A stretch of DNA of 64,000 bases from positions 186,001 to 250,000 of the forward strand of contig VBIQ01000005.1 of the NCBI GenBank assembly GCA_005880985.1, read 5' to 3'. Below the pieces are notes generated by a model that saw nothing but the letters and a program-made list of their open reading frames with translations, was not told where the DNA came from and did not search any database. Below, in pieces: positions 41,761 through 49,463 of the stretch. The stretch is from Chloroflexota bacterium. GTDB taxonomy: Bacteria > Chloroflexota > Dormibacteria > Aeolococcales > Aeolococcaceae. Position 1 is the stretch's first letter; the number at the start of each line of letters is the position of its first letter. A program made the position numbers and the translations under genes.

Positions 41761-43926
41761 GTGCTGCGCGGCCGATCCAGACCGCCGCGGGCCGGCCGCC
41801 TGCCCGCAGGGGTCACCATCGAGGACCAGTGGGTCCGGCACGATGACGGCGGCCTCAGCGCAATCATCGTCTCCGGCGATCTCGACATCGAGGCTCTCGA
41901 CACAGCCCGGCAGTCGTCGGTGGTGGCTGCGTTCATGCGCTTGTGTCAGGGGTTGGAGACGCCGCTTCAGATCGTCGTCCAGGTGCGGCGGCGTCGTGCC
42001 TTGGGGCAGAGCTGGCCCGCATCGTGCGGCTCGTTGGTAACGTCGCGTCTACGTCAGTCCAGTGATCGCCACGAGCGTGCGTTTCTCGCCGATCAGTCTG
42101 CGTTCGTCAGGTCGGTCATGTTCGTCCCGAGCGTCGCCCGGGAGCGTGCCAGCCTCGACCGGGCGGTGATGGCTGTCATCGAGATGCTGACCTCAGCTGG
42201 ATTGTCCGCTGAGCGGCTCAGCGGCGCTGCGCTGGCCGCTCGCGTCGGCGAGGCGTGGGGGGCATCGGTGGCTGTTCCTGGACGGCTGCCGGTTCCATCC
42301 TGGCGGCAGTTCGCCACCCATGCGACGCTGGGCAGCATCCTGGTCCGAGGTTTCGCATTGAGGCGGCTGCCGGGGGTTGCGGTGTCTCCCGGCTGGCTCG
42401 CGCCGCTGCTCCGAATCGATGCCGAGTGCGACATCGCCCTCCACGTCGCGCCTCTCGGCCTCGCGGACGCTCTGAACCGTCTTCATCGGCGATTGCGCGA
42501 CCTGCGCGCAGACCAGCTGGTGGAACTCGATCGCGACATGTTTGGGGACGTCGGCGTCGAGGTTGGGGTCGACGGCGCGCTCGAGTTGCGTGCCCGACTG
42601 GCGCGCAATGAGGGCCGCCCACTCACCCTCTCGGTGACTGCAATCACTCGTTGCGCCGGTGAGGCGGATCTCGATGATGCGGGGCGGCGGATGCGCGCAG
42701 CCTTCGCGGCCACGATGGCCGAGTGCGAGGCGGCCCACTTCCGCCACCTCGAGGCAGCGATGACGACATGGCCACTCGGTCGCGATCCGCTCGTCTCTCA
42801 TAAGCTGGTCGACACAGCAGCGGTATCGACCCTGGTGCCGTGGGTTGAGGCTGGATGCGACGACCTCGGCGGTTACACTCTGGGTTGGGCATCGCGAAAC
42901 CGTGCCCCGGTGCGGATCGCTCCGTTCGACACTTCGCACCACATCAATGCCAACATCGCCGTGCTGGCGGCGTCGGGTCACGGCAAGACCTACGCGATCG
43001 GCACGCTCGTGCTCGAAGCGGCTGCTCGCGAGGTGGCGAGTATCATCGTCGATCCGGAGGGGGAGTACGAGCGATTGGTGCGCGCCCTGGGAGGCGAGTA
43101 CGTCGCTCTCGCGCCCGGCCGGGACGTGGCGCTCAATATCTTTGACGTCGGCCGAGCGACGGACGACGGCGGCGGGGAGGTGGCGGGGGCCGTCGTCGAC
43201 CTGGTCGCCATCCTGTGCGATGGACACCTCGACGACGTGGAACGTGCCTTGGTTGATGCCGCCACGTTGACCGCCCTGCGCAGTCCTGCAGGGCCGGTGA
43301 CCGTGTTGGGAGACTGTCTCCCCTCGCTCGCGGCAACAAGCGAGCGTCTCGGCGTGGTGCTGCAGCGATTCTGTACCGGGCCGCTTGGCGAACTGTTCAA
43401 CCGCCCAACCTCGGTAGACCTCAACGCCCCTCTCGTGGGCATCGGATTGCGCGATCTGAAGCCCGAACTGCTCCCGGCGGCAACCCTGATCGTTGCCGAG
43501 TGGCTCTGGGCGCTGATCAGGCGGGAACGCCGAGAGCGCCATGTCATCTTCGACGAGGTGGGGATGTTGTGCGCTCACGCGCCGCTGCGCACCCTGCTGG
43601 TGCAATTGGCGCGTCGCTGCCGTAAGTACAAGGCTTCCCTGGTGGTGGCCACGCAGAACGCTTCCGACTTGCTCTCGTCAGAGGAGGGTCTGGTCATCGC
43701 CACCAATCCCGCCGTGGTTCTACTGGGCGGTCATCGCGCGGCCGAGACGGCGCGGATGGAGTCCGCATACGGACTCGTTCCTGCTCAGCGCCACTTCCTC
43801 GAGCTGGCGGGTCGTGGGGAGTTCCTCCTGCTGGCGGGGAACCGGCGGCTGACCCTGAGGATCGCGACTCCCGCGTTGCAGCACGCGCTTCTCACCGGTG
43901 GGCAGCTCCCGATGGCCGGCTGCTGA
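41761..43926 (+). CDS. VirB4/HerA-type conjugation-like ATPase in the pilus operon
   Basis: A 721-residue ATPase resembling VirB4/TraC proteins of type IV secretion. An N-terminal domain of about 380 residues (QWVRHDDGGLSAIIVSGDLD; later RLRDLRADQLVELDRD) corresponds to the membrane-contacting region, and the C-terminal motor has INANIAVLAASGHGKTYAIG (Walker A, about 403-410), IIVDPEGEYERLVRALGGEY, RHVIFDEVG (Walker B, about 594) and VVATQNASDLL (sensor). GTG at 41761 is one base after cpaB. Standard Tad loci lack this ATPase. With the PrgI domain at the operon start, it adds a second secretion motor. Confidence 0.87.
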   Translation: MLRGRSRPPRAGRLPAGVTIEDQWVRHDDGGLSAIIVSGDLDIEALDTARQSSVVAAFMRLCQGLETPLQIVVQVRRRRALGQSWPASCGSLVTSRLRQSSDRHERAFLADQSAFVRSVMFVPSVARERASLDRAVMAVIEMLTSAGLSAERLSGAALAARVGEAWGASVAVPGRLPVPSWRQFATHATLGSILVRGFALRRLPGVAVSPGWLAPLLRIDAECDIALHVAPLGLADALNRLHRRLRDLRADQLVELDRDMFGDVGVEVGVDGALELRARLARNEGRPLTLSVTAITRCAGEADLDDAGRRMRAAFAATMAECEAAHFRHLEAAMTTWPLGRDPLVSHKLVDTAAVSTLVPWVEAGCDDLGGYTLGWASRNRAPVRIAPFDTSHHINANIAVLAASGHGKTYAIGTLVLEAAAREVASIIVDPEGEYERLVRALGGEYVALAPGRDVALNIFDVGRATDDGGGEVAGAVVDLVAILCDGHLDDVERALVDAATLTALRSPAGPVTVLGDCLPSLAATSERLGVVLQRFCTGPLGELFNRPTSVDLNAPLVGIGLRDLKPELLPAATLIVAEWLWALIRRERRERHVIFDEVGMLCAHAPLRTLLVQLARRCRKYKASLVVATQNASDLLSSEEGLVIATNPAVVLLGGHRAAETARMESAYGLVPAQRHFLELAGRGEFLLLAGNRRLTLRIATPALQHALLTGGQLPMAGC

Positions 43927-44165
43927 GCCAAAGGTCCGCCCGCGGTCGAGAAGGTGGGACAACGTGCGCCCGGGCTGGATCCATAACGCGCGTTGGGAAC
44001 TTGTCTGACCAACAGGGCGCCAGGCACGGTCGGCCCCTCGGGACCGAGCGGCTGTCGCTGCTTCGCTCCTCGCCGGTCAGCGCGCCGGAGTAGGCGACAA
44101 GGCCGGCCCCCGCGCCAACCCTTGCCGGCTGCCACCCCGCTCCTGTGCGGGCGGTGGTGAGCCGG
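43927..44165. other. Intergenic region with a potential structured RNA
   Basis: No gene is evident. Nested complementary segments are present: CTTGTC (44000-44005) with GACAAG (44096-44101), CTGACC (44005-44010) with GGTCAG (44075-44080), CGGTC (44027-44031) with GACCG (44042-44046), and AGCG/CGCT (44047-44059). Together they would form a stem with a multi-branch loop on either strand, serving as operon terminator or small RNA. Confidence 0.3.
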
Positions 44166-44477
44166 TCACCGGGCGCGGCTGCGCGAACGGGTACGGGCCC
44201 CGGCGGGGCGCGTGCCGGTGGCGCCCCGAGCTCTCGCGCTGCGCCGCCGCGCCGAGGCAGTGGTGGCCGCGGTCTTGGTTCGCGGCGCCGTCTTCTTGGC
44301 TCCCGCCGGCTTCGCCTTCTTGGTCAGCCGCGCGTTGGCGCTGCGAAGCCTGGTGACCTCACGCCGCAGGCTGCGCACCTCTGCCACCAGTGCCCTGACG
44401 CCCTGCAGCGCCGCGGTCTCCGAGGCCCCGCCCTTCGCAGGCGCGGACGCGGTCTGCTTCTTTCCCTTCTTCGCCAT
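44166..44477 (-). CDS. Histone H1-like basic protein with coiled coil
   Basis: A 103-residue protein. Residues 20-50 (LQGVRALVAEVRSLRREVTR, then LRSANARLTKK) form a short leucine-spaced coiled coil; residues 50-103 are Lys/Arg/Ala-rich without acidic residues, ending in alternating Arg-Ser. This composition is typical of bacterial histone H1-like nucleoid proteins, but Lys/Ala-rich tails also occur in other proteins. GGAGGAGGG precedes the ATG. It follows ppk1 on the same strand after 87 bases. Confidence 0.6.
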   Translation of the reverse strand: MAKKGKKQTASAPAKGGASETAALQGVRALVAEVRSLRREVTRLRSANARLTKKAKPAGAKKTAPRTKTAATTASARRRSARARGATGTRPAGARTRSRSRAR

Positions 44478-44564
44478 GGACCCTCCTCCGGCGGCACGCG
44501 CCCTGCCGGCAGCGCCGCGGCCGGGATTGTGGCACGTTGCGGCCGCAACTGGAACGACGAGCGG

Positions 44565-46685
44565 CTACGGTCCGTGCCCGGCGCGGGCCCGGGCCAGCTC
44601 CTCGAGCCGATCGTGGACGCTAATCCCGAGCTCGGTCGGCACCTTCATCCAGGAGCCGTCCGGCTCCAGCTCCCAGGCAAGCACGTCGTCAGCGAGCAGC
44701 GCGTCGACGACCTCGGCGAGACGGGCACGCAGCTCGGGCCGGCGCACCGGGGTGAGCGCCTCAACCCGGCCATCGAGGTTGCGCACCATCAGGTCGGCGG
44801 AGCCGAAGTACCAGTCGGCGTCGCCGTCGTGGCCGAAGCAGTAGATGCGCGAGTGCTCGAGGTACCGACCCACGATGGAGCGGACCCGGATGTTGTCGGA
44901 CAGTCCCCGAACCCCAGCTCGCAACGAGCATGAGCTGCGCACCACCAGGTCGACTTCGGCACCGGCCGCGGAGGCCGCGTAGAGGGCGTCGATGATCTGG
45001 GCATCGACGAGATGGTTGACCTTGATGAAGATGCGCCCGCCCTCGTGGGTCTCCTGCCGGATCAGCTCGAGCAGCGAATCGCGCAGGGTCAACGGTGCCA
45101 CCAGGAGGCCGCGATAACGACGCTGCAGGCTGTACCCGGTCAGGTAGTTGAAGAGCTCGGTGAGGTCGGCGCAGATCTCTCGGTCGACGGTGAGCAGACC
45201 GAGGTCCTCGTAGGTGCGCGCCGTCTCCTGGTTGTAGTTGCCGGTGCCGATGTGGCAATAGCGGCGGATGCGATCGGCTTCGCGTCGCATCACCAGGCAC
45301 AGCTTGGCGTGAGTCTTCAGCCCGACCAGGCCGTAGACGACGTGCACCCCCGCCTCTTCCAGCTGCCGGGCCCAGGTGATGTTGGCCTCCTCGTCGAAAC
45401 GCGCGGTCAGCTCCACCAGCACGACCACCTGCTTGCCCTCTTCGGCGGCGTGGATCAGCGCGTCGACGATGGGGCTCTCGGCGCCACCGGTGCGATAGAG
45501 GGTCTGCTTGATGGCGAGCACCTGGGGGTCGCGCGCGGCCTGCTCGATGAAGGCCTCGGTGGACGTCTCAAAGGAGTCGTACGGGTGATGCACGAGCACG
45601 TCGCCGGCGGCGATGACGCGGAAGAGGTCGATCTGCTCGTCACCGTCGGTGCTCAGCCGGGGCTGGGTCACCGGAGTCCAGGGTCGCTCGCGCAGGTCGG
45701 GCCGGTTGATGCGGTAGAGCGCCCACAGGCCACCCAGGTCGAGCGGTCCGGTCACGGTGTAGACGTCGTCGGGGGTGATCTCGAGCTCGCGCATCAGCAG
45801 CTTCAGCACCGACTCCGGCATGGTGGAGTCGACCTCGAGCCGGACCACCCGGGGCGAGCGGCGGCGGCGACGAAGGAAGGTCTCCACCGCGGAGAGGAGA
45901 TCCTCGCCGGCGGCCTCCTCCAGGGCCAGGTCGGCGTTGCGGGTGACCCGGAACGGATGATGGGCGACCACGCTCATCCCCGGAAAGAGTCGCTCGAGGT
46001 TGGCGGCGATCACCTGCTCGAGGGGGACGAAGCGTTCGCCGTCGGGCATGACGATGAAGCGAGGCAGCAGCGGCGGCATCTTGATGCGTGCCACCCGCGA
46101 GGCGTCGCTGCCCGGTCGGGTGACGACCACCGCCAGATTGAGAGACAGGTCGCTGATGTACGGGAACGGATGAGCAGGGTCGACCGCGAGCGGCGTCAGC
46201 ACCGGGAAGATCTGCTCTTCGAACACCCGCTCGACGTAGCCGCGGTCGTCGGGGTCGAGACCGCGGTAGTCGGAGAAGTGCACGTGCTCCTGCTCGAGTC
46301 GCTCCACCACGTCGGCGAAGACGCCCATCTGCATCTCGACCAGCGACACCACCCGGTTGCGGATCTCAAGCAGCTGCTCTTCGGTGGTCATGCCGTCGGG
46401 TGACAGGCTCGGCAGGCCCGCATGGAACTGTTCCTTGAGGCCACCGACGCGCACCTGAAAGAACTCGTCGAGATTTCGGCTGAAGATGGCCAGGAACTTG
46501 GCGCGTTCCAGCAGGGGTGTCGACGGATCCGCTGCCAGCTCCAGCACCCGCGCGTTGAAGTCGAGCCAGCTGAGGTGCCGATTGAGAAACCGGGAGGGCC
46601 CGGTGATCAACGAGGGGCTGACAACGCCGGGTTCGGTGACGGTGGGCGGCGGCTGGCGACGCCTGCTGGCCCCCGTGACTGCCAT
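44565..46685 (-). CDS. ppk1: Polyphosphate kinase 1
   Basis: Reversible transfer of the ATP terminal phosphate to polyphosphate chains. The 706 residues cover all four domains: RFLNRHLSWLDFNARVLELA at the start, a head domain, then the phospholipase D-like halves with GLKTHAKLCLVMRREADRI, whose His is the autophosphorylated residue, and YCHIGTGNYNQETARTYEDL, followed by IYCFGHDGDADWYFGSADLM. The 5' end is unusual: TATACT ends six bases before the ATG, so the mRNA is probably leaderless. Phosphate or stress storage is the expected role. Confidence 0.95.
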   Translation of the reverse strand: MAVTGASRRRQPPPTVTEPGVVSPSLITGPSRFLNRHLSWLDFNARVLELAADPSTPLLERAKFLAIFSRNLDEFFQVRVGGLKEQFHAGLPSLSPDGMTTEEQLLEIRNRVVSLVEMQMGVFADVVERLEQEHVHFSDYRGLDPDDRGYVERVFEEQIFPVLTPLAVDPAHPFPYISDLSLNLAVVVTRPGSDASRVARIKMPPLLPRFIVMPDGERFVPLEQVIAANLERLFPGMSVVAHHPFRVTRNADLALEEAAGEDLLSAVETFLRRRRRSPRVVRLEVDSTMPESVLKLLMRELEITPDDVYTVTGPLDLGGLWALYRINRPDLRERPWTPVTQPRLSTDGDEQIDLFRVIAAGDVLVHHPYDSFETSTEAFIEQAARDPQVLAIKQTLYRTGGAESPIVDALIHAAEEGKQVVVLVELTARFDEEANITWARQLEEAGVHVVYGLVGLKTHAKLCLVMRREADRIRRYCHIGTGNYNQETARTYEDLGLLTVDREICADLTELFNYLTGYSLQRRYRGLLVAPLTLRDSLLELIRQETHEGGRIFIKVNHLVDAQIIDALYAASAAGAEVDLVVRSSCSLRAGVRGLSDNIRVRSIVGRYLEHSRIYCFGHDGDADWYFGSADLMVRNLDGRVEALTPVRRPELRARLAEVVDALLADDVLAWELEPDGSWMKVPTELGISVHDRLEELARARAGHGP

Positions 46686-46691
46686 CCGCGC

Positions 46692-46697
46692 AGTATA
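46692..46697 (-). promoter_or_regulatory. -10 box of ppk1
   Basis: TATACT (reverse strand) with six bases to the ATG at 46685. It is the closest to consensus of the leaderless promoters in this window. No clear -35 hexamer is seen. Confidence 0.5.
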
Positions 46698-46731
46698 GGA
46701 ACGGTGCCGGGCCGCGGCGGCCGTCGCGCTG

Positions 46732-46830
46732 TCACGAGGCGATGTCGCCCAGTTCGCTGGCGGCGGCAAAACGGCGGCGGTCGTCGTCCAGGAGCGCGTC
46801 GAAGACCACGTCCCAGCTCCGGCTGAGCAC
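46732..46830 (-). CDS. Possible 32-residue ORF upstream of ppk1
   Basis: From GTG at 46830 the reverse strand reads VLSRSWDVVFDALLDDDRRR then FAAASELGDIAS and stops. The amphipathic, acidic-helical composition and GC-ending codons look coding, unlike the other frames here. The stop is 47 bases before the ppk1 start. The frame is open for about 20 more codons upstream. Real gene, remnant or chance cannot be decided. Confidence 0.25.
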   Translation of the reverse strand: MLSRSWDVVFDALLDDDRRRFAAASELGDIAS

Positions 46831-46919
46831 CGCCCGGCGAGCGGCCGCCGCATGCCGACCGCCGGTCCGGAGCGGCGGCGAGGGCTGCCGCCGCCGCCCT
46901 CAGCCCATCTCTGGGCGGT

Positions 46920-49340
46920 CTAGCGGCGCCTGGGCCTGCAACCGGCGTCGGCGCGACGTCGCGTCGGACGCCGTCGACGCAGCCTGGCGCCCACGACCAC
47001 GGCGCCCACGGCTGCCAGTGGTGCGGCGGGAGCTGCGGTGGCGTCGGGGATCAGCGGCGGCATCGTGGCGGCGGTGTTGGGCAGGGCGGGCTGCGCCGCA
47101 GTGGCCACCGCGGGCGTGCCGGCGGCTGCCACCGAACAGCCGATCAGTCGTCCATCGACTCCACCGCCCTGCAGCCGGAGGTCGCGTGAGGAGCTGCCCA
47201 CCAGGGCCGGATGACAGCCGGGCTCCACCGCCCAGCGGTGCGCAGCAACGTCCCAGTAGGACACCGCGCGCGCGTCGACCGGCAGGCTCAGATGCGCCGT
47301 CTGGCCAGGGTCGAGTGTGACCTTGGCGAAACCGCGCAGCTGTCTGCTTGGCTCGTGCACCGGGTTGGGGGTGGGAGCGCCGATGTAGAGCTGCGCCACC
47401 TCGGCTCCGCGCCGAGCGCCGGTGTTGGTCACATCGAAGCTGACCGTCGCCGTTCCCGAGGGTGACGCTGCGGCCGTGATGTGCAGATTGGAATAGCCGA
47501 ACGTGGTGTACGACAGGCCGTGACCAAATGGGAAGAGCGGCTCGATGCCCCGGTCGTCGTACCAGCGGTAGCCGACGTCGAGTCCCTCCGTGTAGGCGGA
47601 GTGCAGGTTGACGCCGGGGTACTGCGCCGGTGTCTGCGTCGGCAGGTCGGAGGCGGACCTGGGGAAGGTCTCCGGCAGCTTGGCGGAGGGATTGACCAGT
47701 CCGAAGAGCACCGCGGCGATGGCGTCGCCCTGCTGCTGACCGGGGTACCACGCCTCGACGACACCTTTCACCTGGTCGACCCAGGGCATCAGCACCGGGC
47801 CGCCGGTGGTGAGCACGACCACGGTGTTGCGGTTGGCCTGGGCCACGGTGGAGATGAGCTGGTCCTGGTTCACCGGAGTCGGAACACAGACGACGAAGGC
47901 GCACGCGCTTCCCTGCAGCGTGAGCCCGGACCGATCGGTTCCCTCGCTCTCCTGGTCGTAGGCGAACACCACGGCGACGTCGGCCGCGCTGGCGGCGGCG
48001 ATGGCGTCGGCCACCGAGGTGCCGTCCGCGTAGACGACGACGTCACCGTTGGCGAGGGCCACCTGCTCCATGCTCTGCAGCGGGTTGGTGACCGGCTTGT
48101 TAGCGAACTCGGGGATGTGGCTGCTGCCGCCGCCGTTGTAGGTGGCCTCAGCGCCGGCGGGCCCGGCACTGTAGCCGATGACGGCGATCCGCTTGCCTCC
48201 GCCCAAGAGGGGGAGCACGCTGCCGCTGTTCTTGAGCAGCACCGTCCCCTGCTCAGCGACGTCGAGGGCGACCTTGGCGGCCTCGGGCGTGTCGACGTTG
48301 CCCGCGTACGCCCCCGGTTGCGGCGGCAGAGGATGGTCGAAGAGTCCCACCTCGAACATCGACAGCACGATGCGGAAGACCATGTCGTCCAGCCGCGACG
48401 CGGCGACCTGGCCCGCCTCGACGGCCGCCTTGAGCTTGGCACCGTAGTAGAAGCCGGGGGTCACCCCCATCTCCATGTCGAGACCGGCGTTGGCAGCCGG
48501 CGCCGTCGAGTGGGTGCCGTTCCAGTCCGACATCACGAACCCGGTGAAACCGAGCTCGTTCTTCAGGTCGTGCTCGAGGGTGGTCGGGTTCTCACACGCG
48601 TAGACGGTGTCCACCTTGTTGTAGGAGCACATCACCGCGCCGGCGTGCCCCTGCTGGATGGCGGCGTCGTAGGGCGGCAGGTAGATCTCGTGCAGAGTGC
48701 GCTCGTCGACGTCGGATGAATCCGACATCCGGTTGGTCTCCTGGCTGTTGGCGATGTAGTGCTTGAGCGTCGCGATGACGTGCTGCCCCTGTAGGCCGCG
48801 GGTCAGAGCTGCGGCGCCCTGGCCGGCGAGGTATGGGTCCTCGCTGAGGTATTCGAAGTTGCGGCCGTTCATCGGCACCCGGTCGACCTCGATCGCGGGT
48901 GCCAGCTGAACGTTGATCCCCTTGTGCCACGCCTCCCAACCCAACATGTCGCCGAACCTTTGCTGCAGGGCCGGGTCCCAGCTGGCGGCCTGGGCGATAG
49001 GAGCCGGAAACGCGGTGGTGTTGATCGACATGTCACCGACCCCCTGTCCGGCGTCGTTCAGCACCAGGTCGGGAACACAGATGCCGGGATCGCCCGGGAT
49101 GTAGCCGGCGACTCCGTAGTGCTGCCAGAGGTACTCCTGCTGGGTGGTGATGGTCACCTTCTGATCGATCGACATCGCCGCGACCAGCAGGTGCGCCCGC
49201 TGCTCGGGCGGCATGCCGGCGTCGCTCCAGGGACAGCCGGCGGCGTGGACTCGGGACGGTCCGGGGACCACCGTCGCCGCGGCACAGGCCAGCAGGGCGG
49301 CAATGGCGAGATGGGTGCCCCTCCGAGTCGACCCGGTCAA
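46920..49340 (-). CDS. Secreted glycoside hydrolase family 3 beta-glycosidase
   Basis: Exo-acting beta-glucosidase or beta-xylosidase, 806 residues. Signal peptide 1-33 (RRGTHLAIAALLACAAATVV), GH3 N-terminal barrel with NGRNFEYLSEDPYLAGQGAA, TLKHYIANSQETNR and the nucleophile Asp in GFVMSDWNGTHS near residue 272, GH3 C-terminal domain with FPFGHGLSYTTFGYSNL, and a fibronectin-III-like domain. The tail from residue 753 has LPNTA, a hydrophobic stretch and many Arg, like a sortase signal. The TTG start at 49340 has GGAG nine bases upstream. Upstream in-frame sequence is antisense of the Kelch gene. Confidence 0.9.
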   Translation of the reverse strand: MTGSTRRGTHLAIAALLACAAATVVPGPSRVHAAGCPWSDAGMPPEQRAHLLVAAMSIDQKVTITTQQEYLWQHYGVAGYIPGDPGICVPDLVLNDAGQGVGDMSINTTAFPAPIAQAASWDPALQQRFGDMLGWEAWHKGINVQLAPAIEVDRVPMNGRNFEYLSEDPYLAGQGAAALTRGLQGQHVIATLKHYIANSQETNRMSDSSDVDERTLHEIYLPPYDAAIQQGHAGAVMCSYNKVDTVYACENPTTLEHDLKNELGFTGFVMSDWNGTHSTAPAANAGLDMEMGVTPGFYYGAKLKAAVEAGQVAASRLDDMVFRIVLSMFEVGLFDHPLPPQPGAYAGNVDTPEAAKVALDVAEQGTVLLKNSGSVLPLLGGGKRIAVIGYSAGPAGAEATYNGGGSSHIPEFANKPVTNPLQSMEQVALANGDVVVYADGTSVADAIAAASAADVAVVFAYDQESEGTDRSGLTLQGSACAFVVCVPTPVNQDQLISTVAQANRNTVVVLTTGGPVLMPWVDQVKGVVEAWYPGQQQGDAIAAVLFGLVNPSAKLPETFPRSASDLPTQTPAQYPGVNLHSAYTEGLDVGYRWYDDRGIEPLFPFGHGLSYTTFGYSNLHITAAASPSGTATVSFDVTNTGARRGAEVAQLYIGAPTPNPVHEPSRQLRGFAKVTLDPGQTAHLSLPVDARAVSYWDVAAHRWAVEPGCHPALVGSSSRDLRLQGGGVDGRLIGCSVAAAGTPAVATAAQPALPNTAATMPPLIPDATAAPAAPLAAVGAVVVGARLRRRRPTRRRADAGCRPRRR

Positions 49341-49463
49341 AGCACCGCCACTCCATGTCCCTTCCACACCCACCGCGACGGTCGAGCCGGCGCGCGGAGG
49401 TGAGCGGACCCTACCAGAGATTCCGCGTTGGACGGCGCGGCCGCCGCCGCGCAGACTGCCGGG

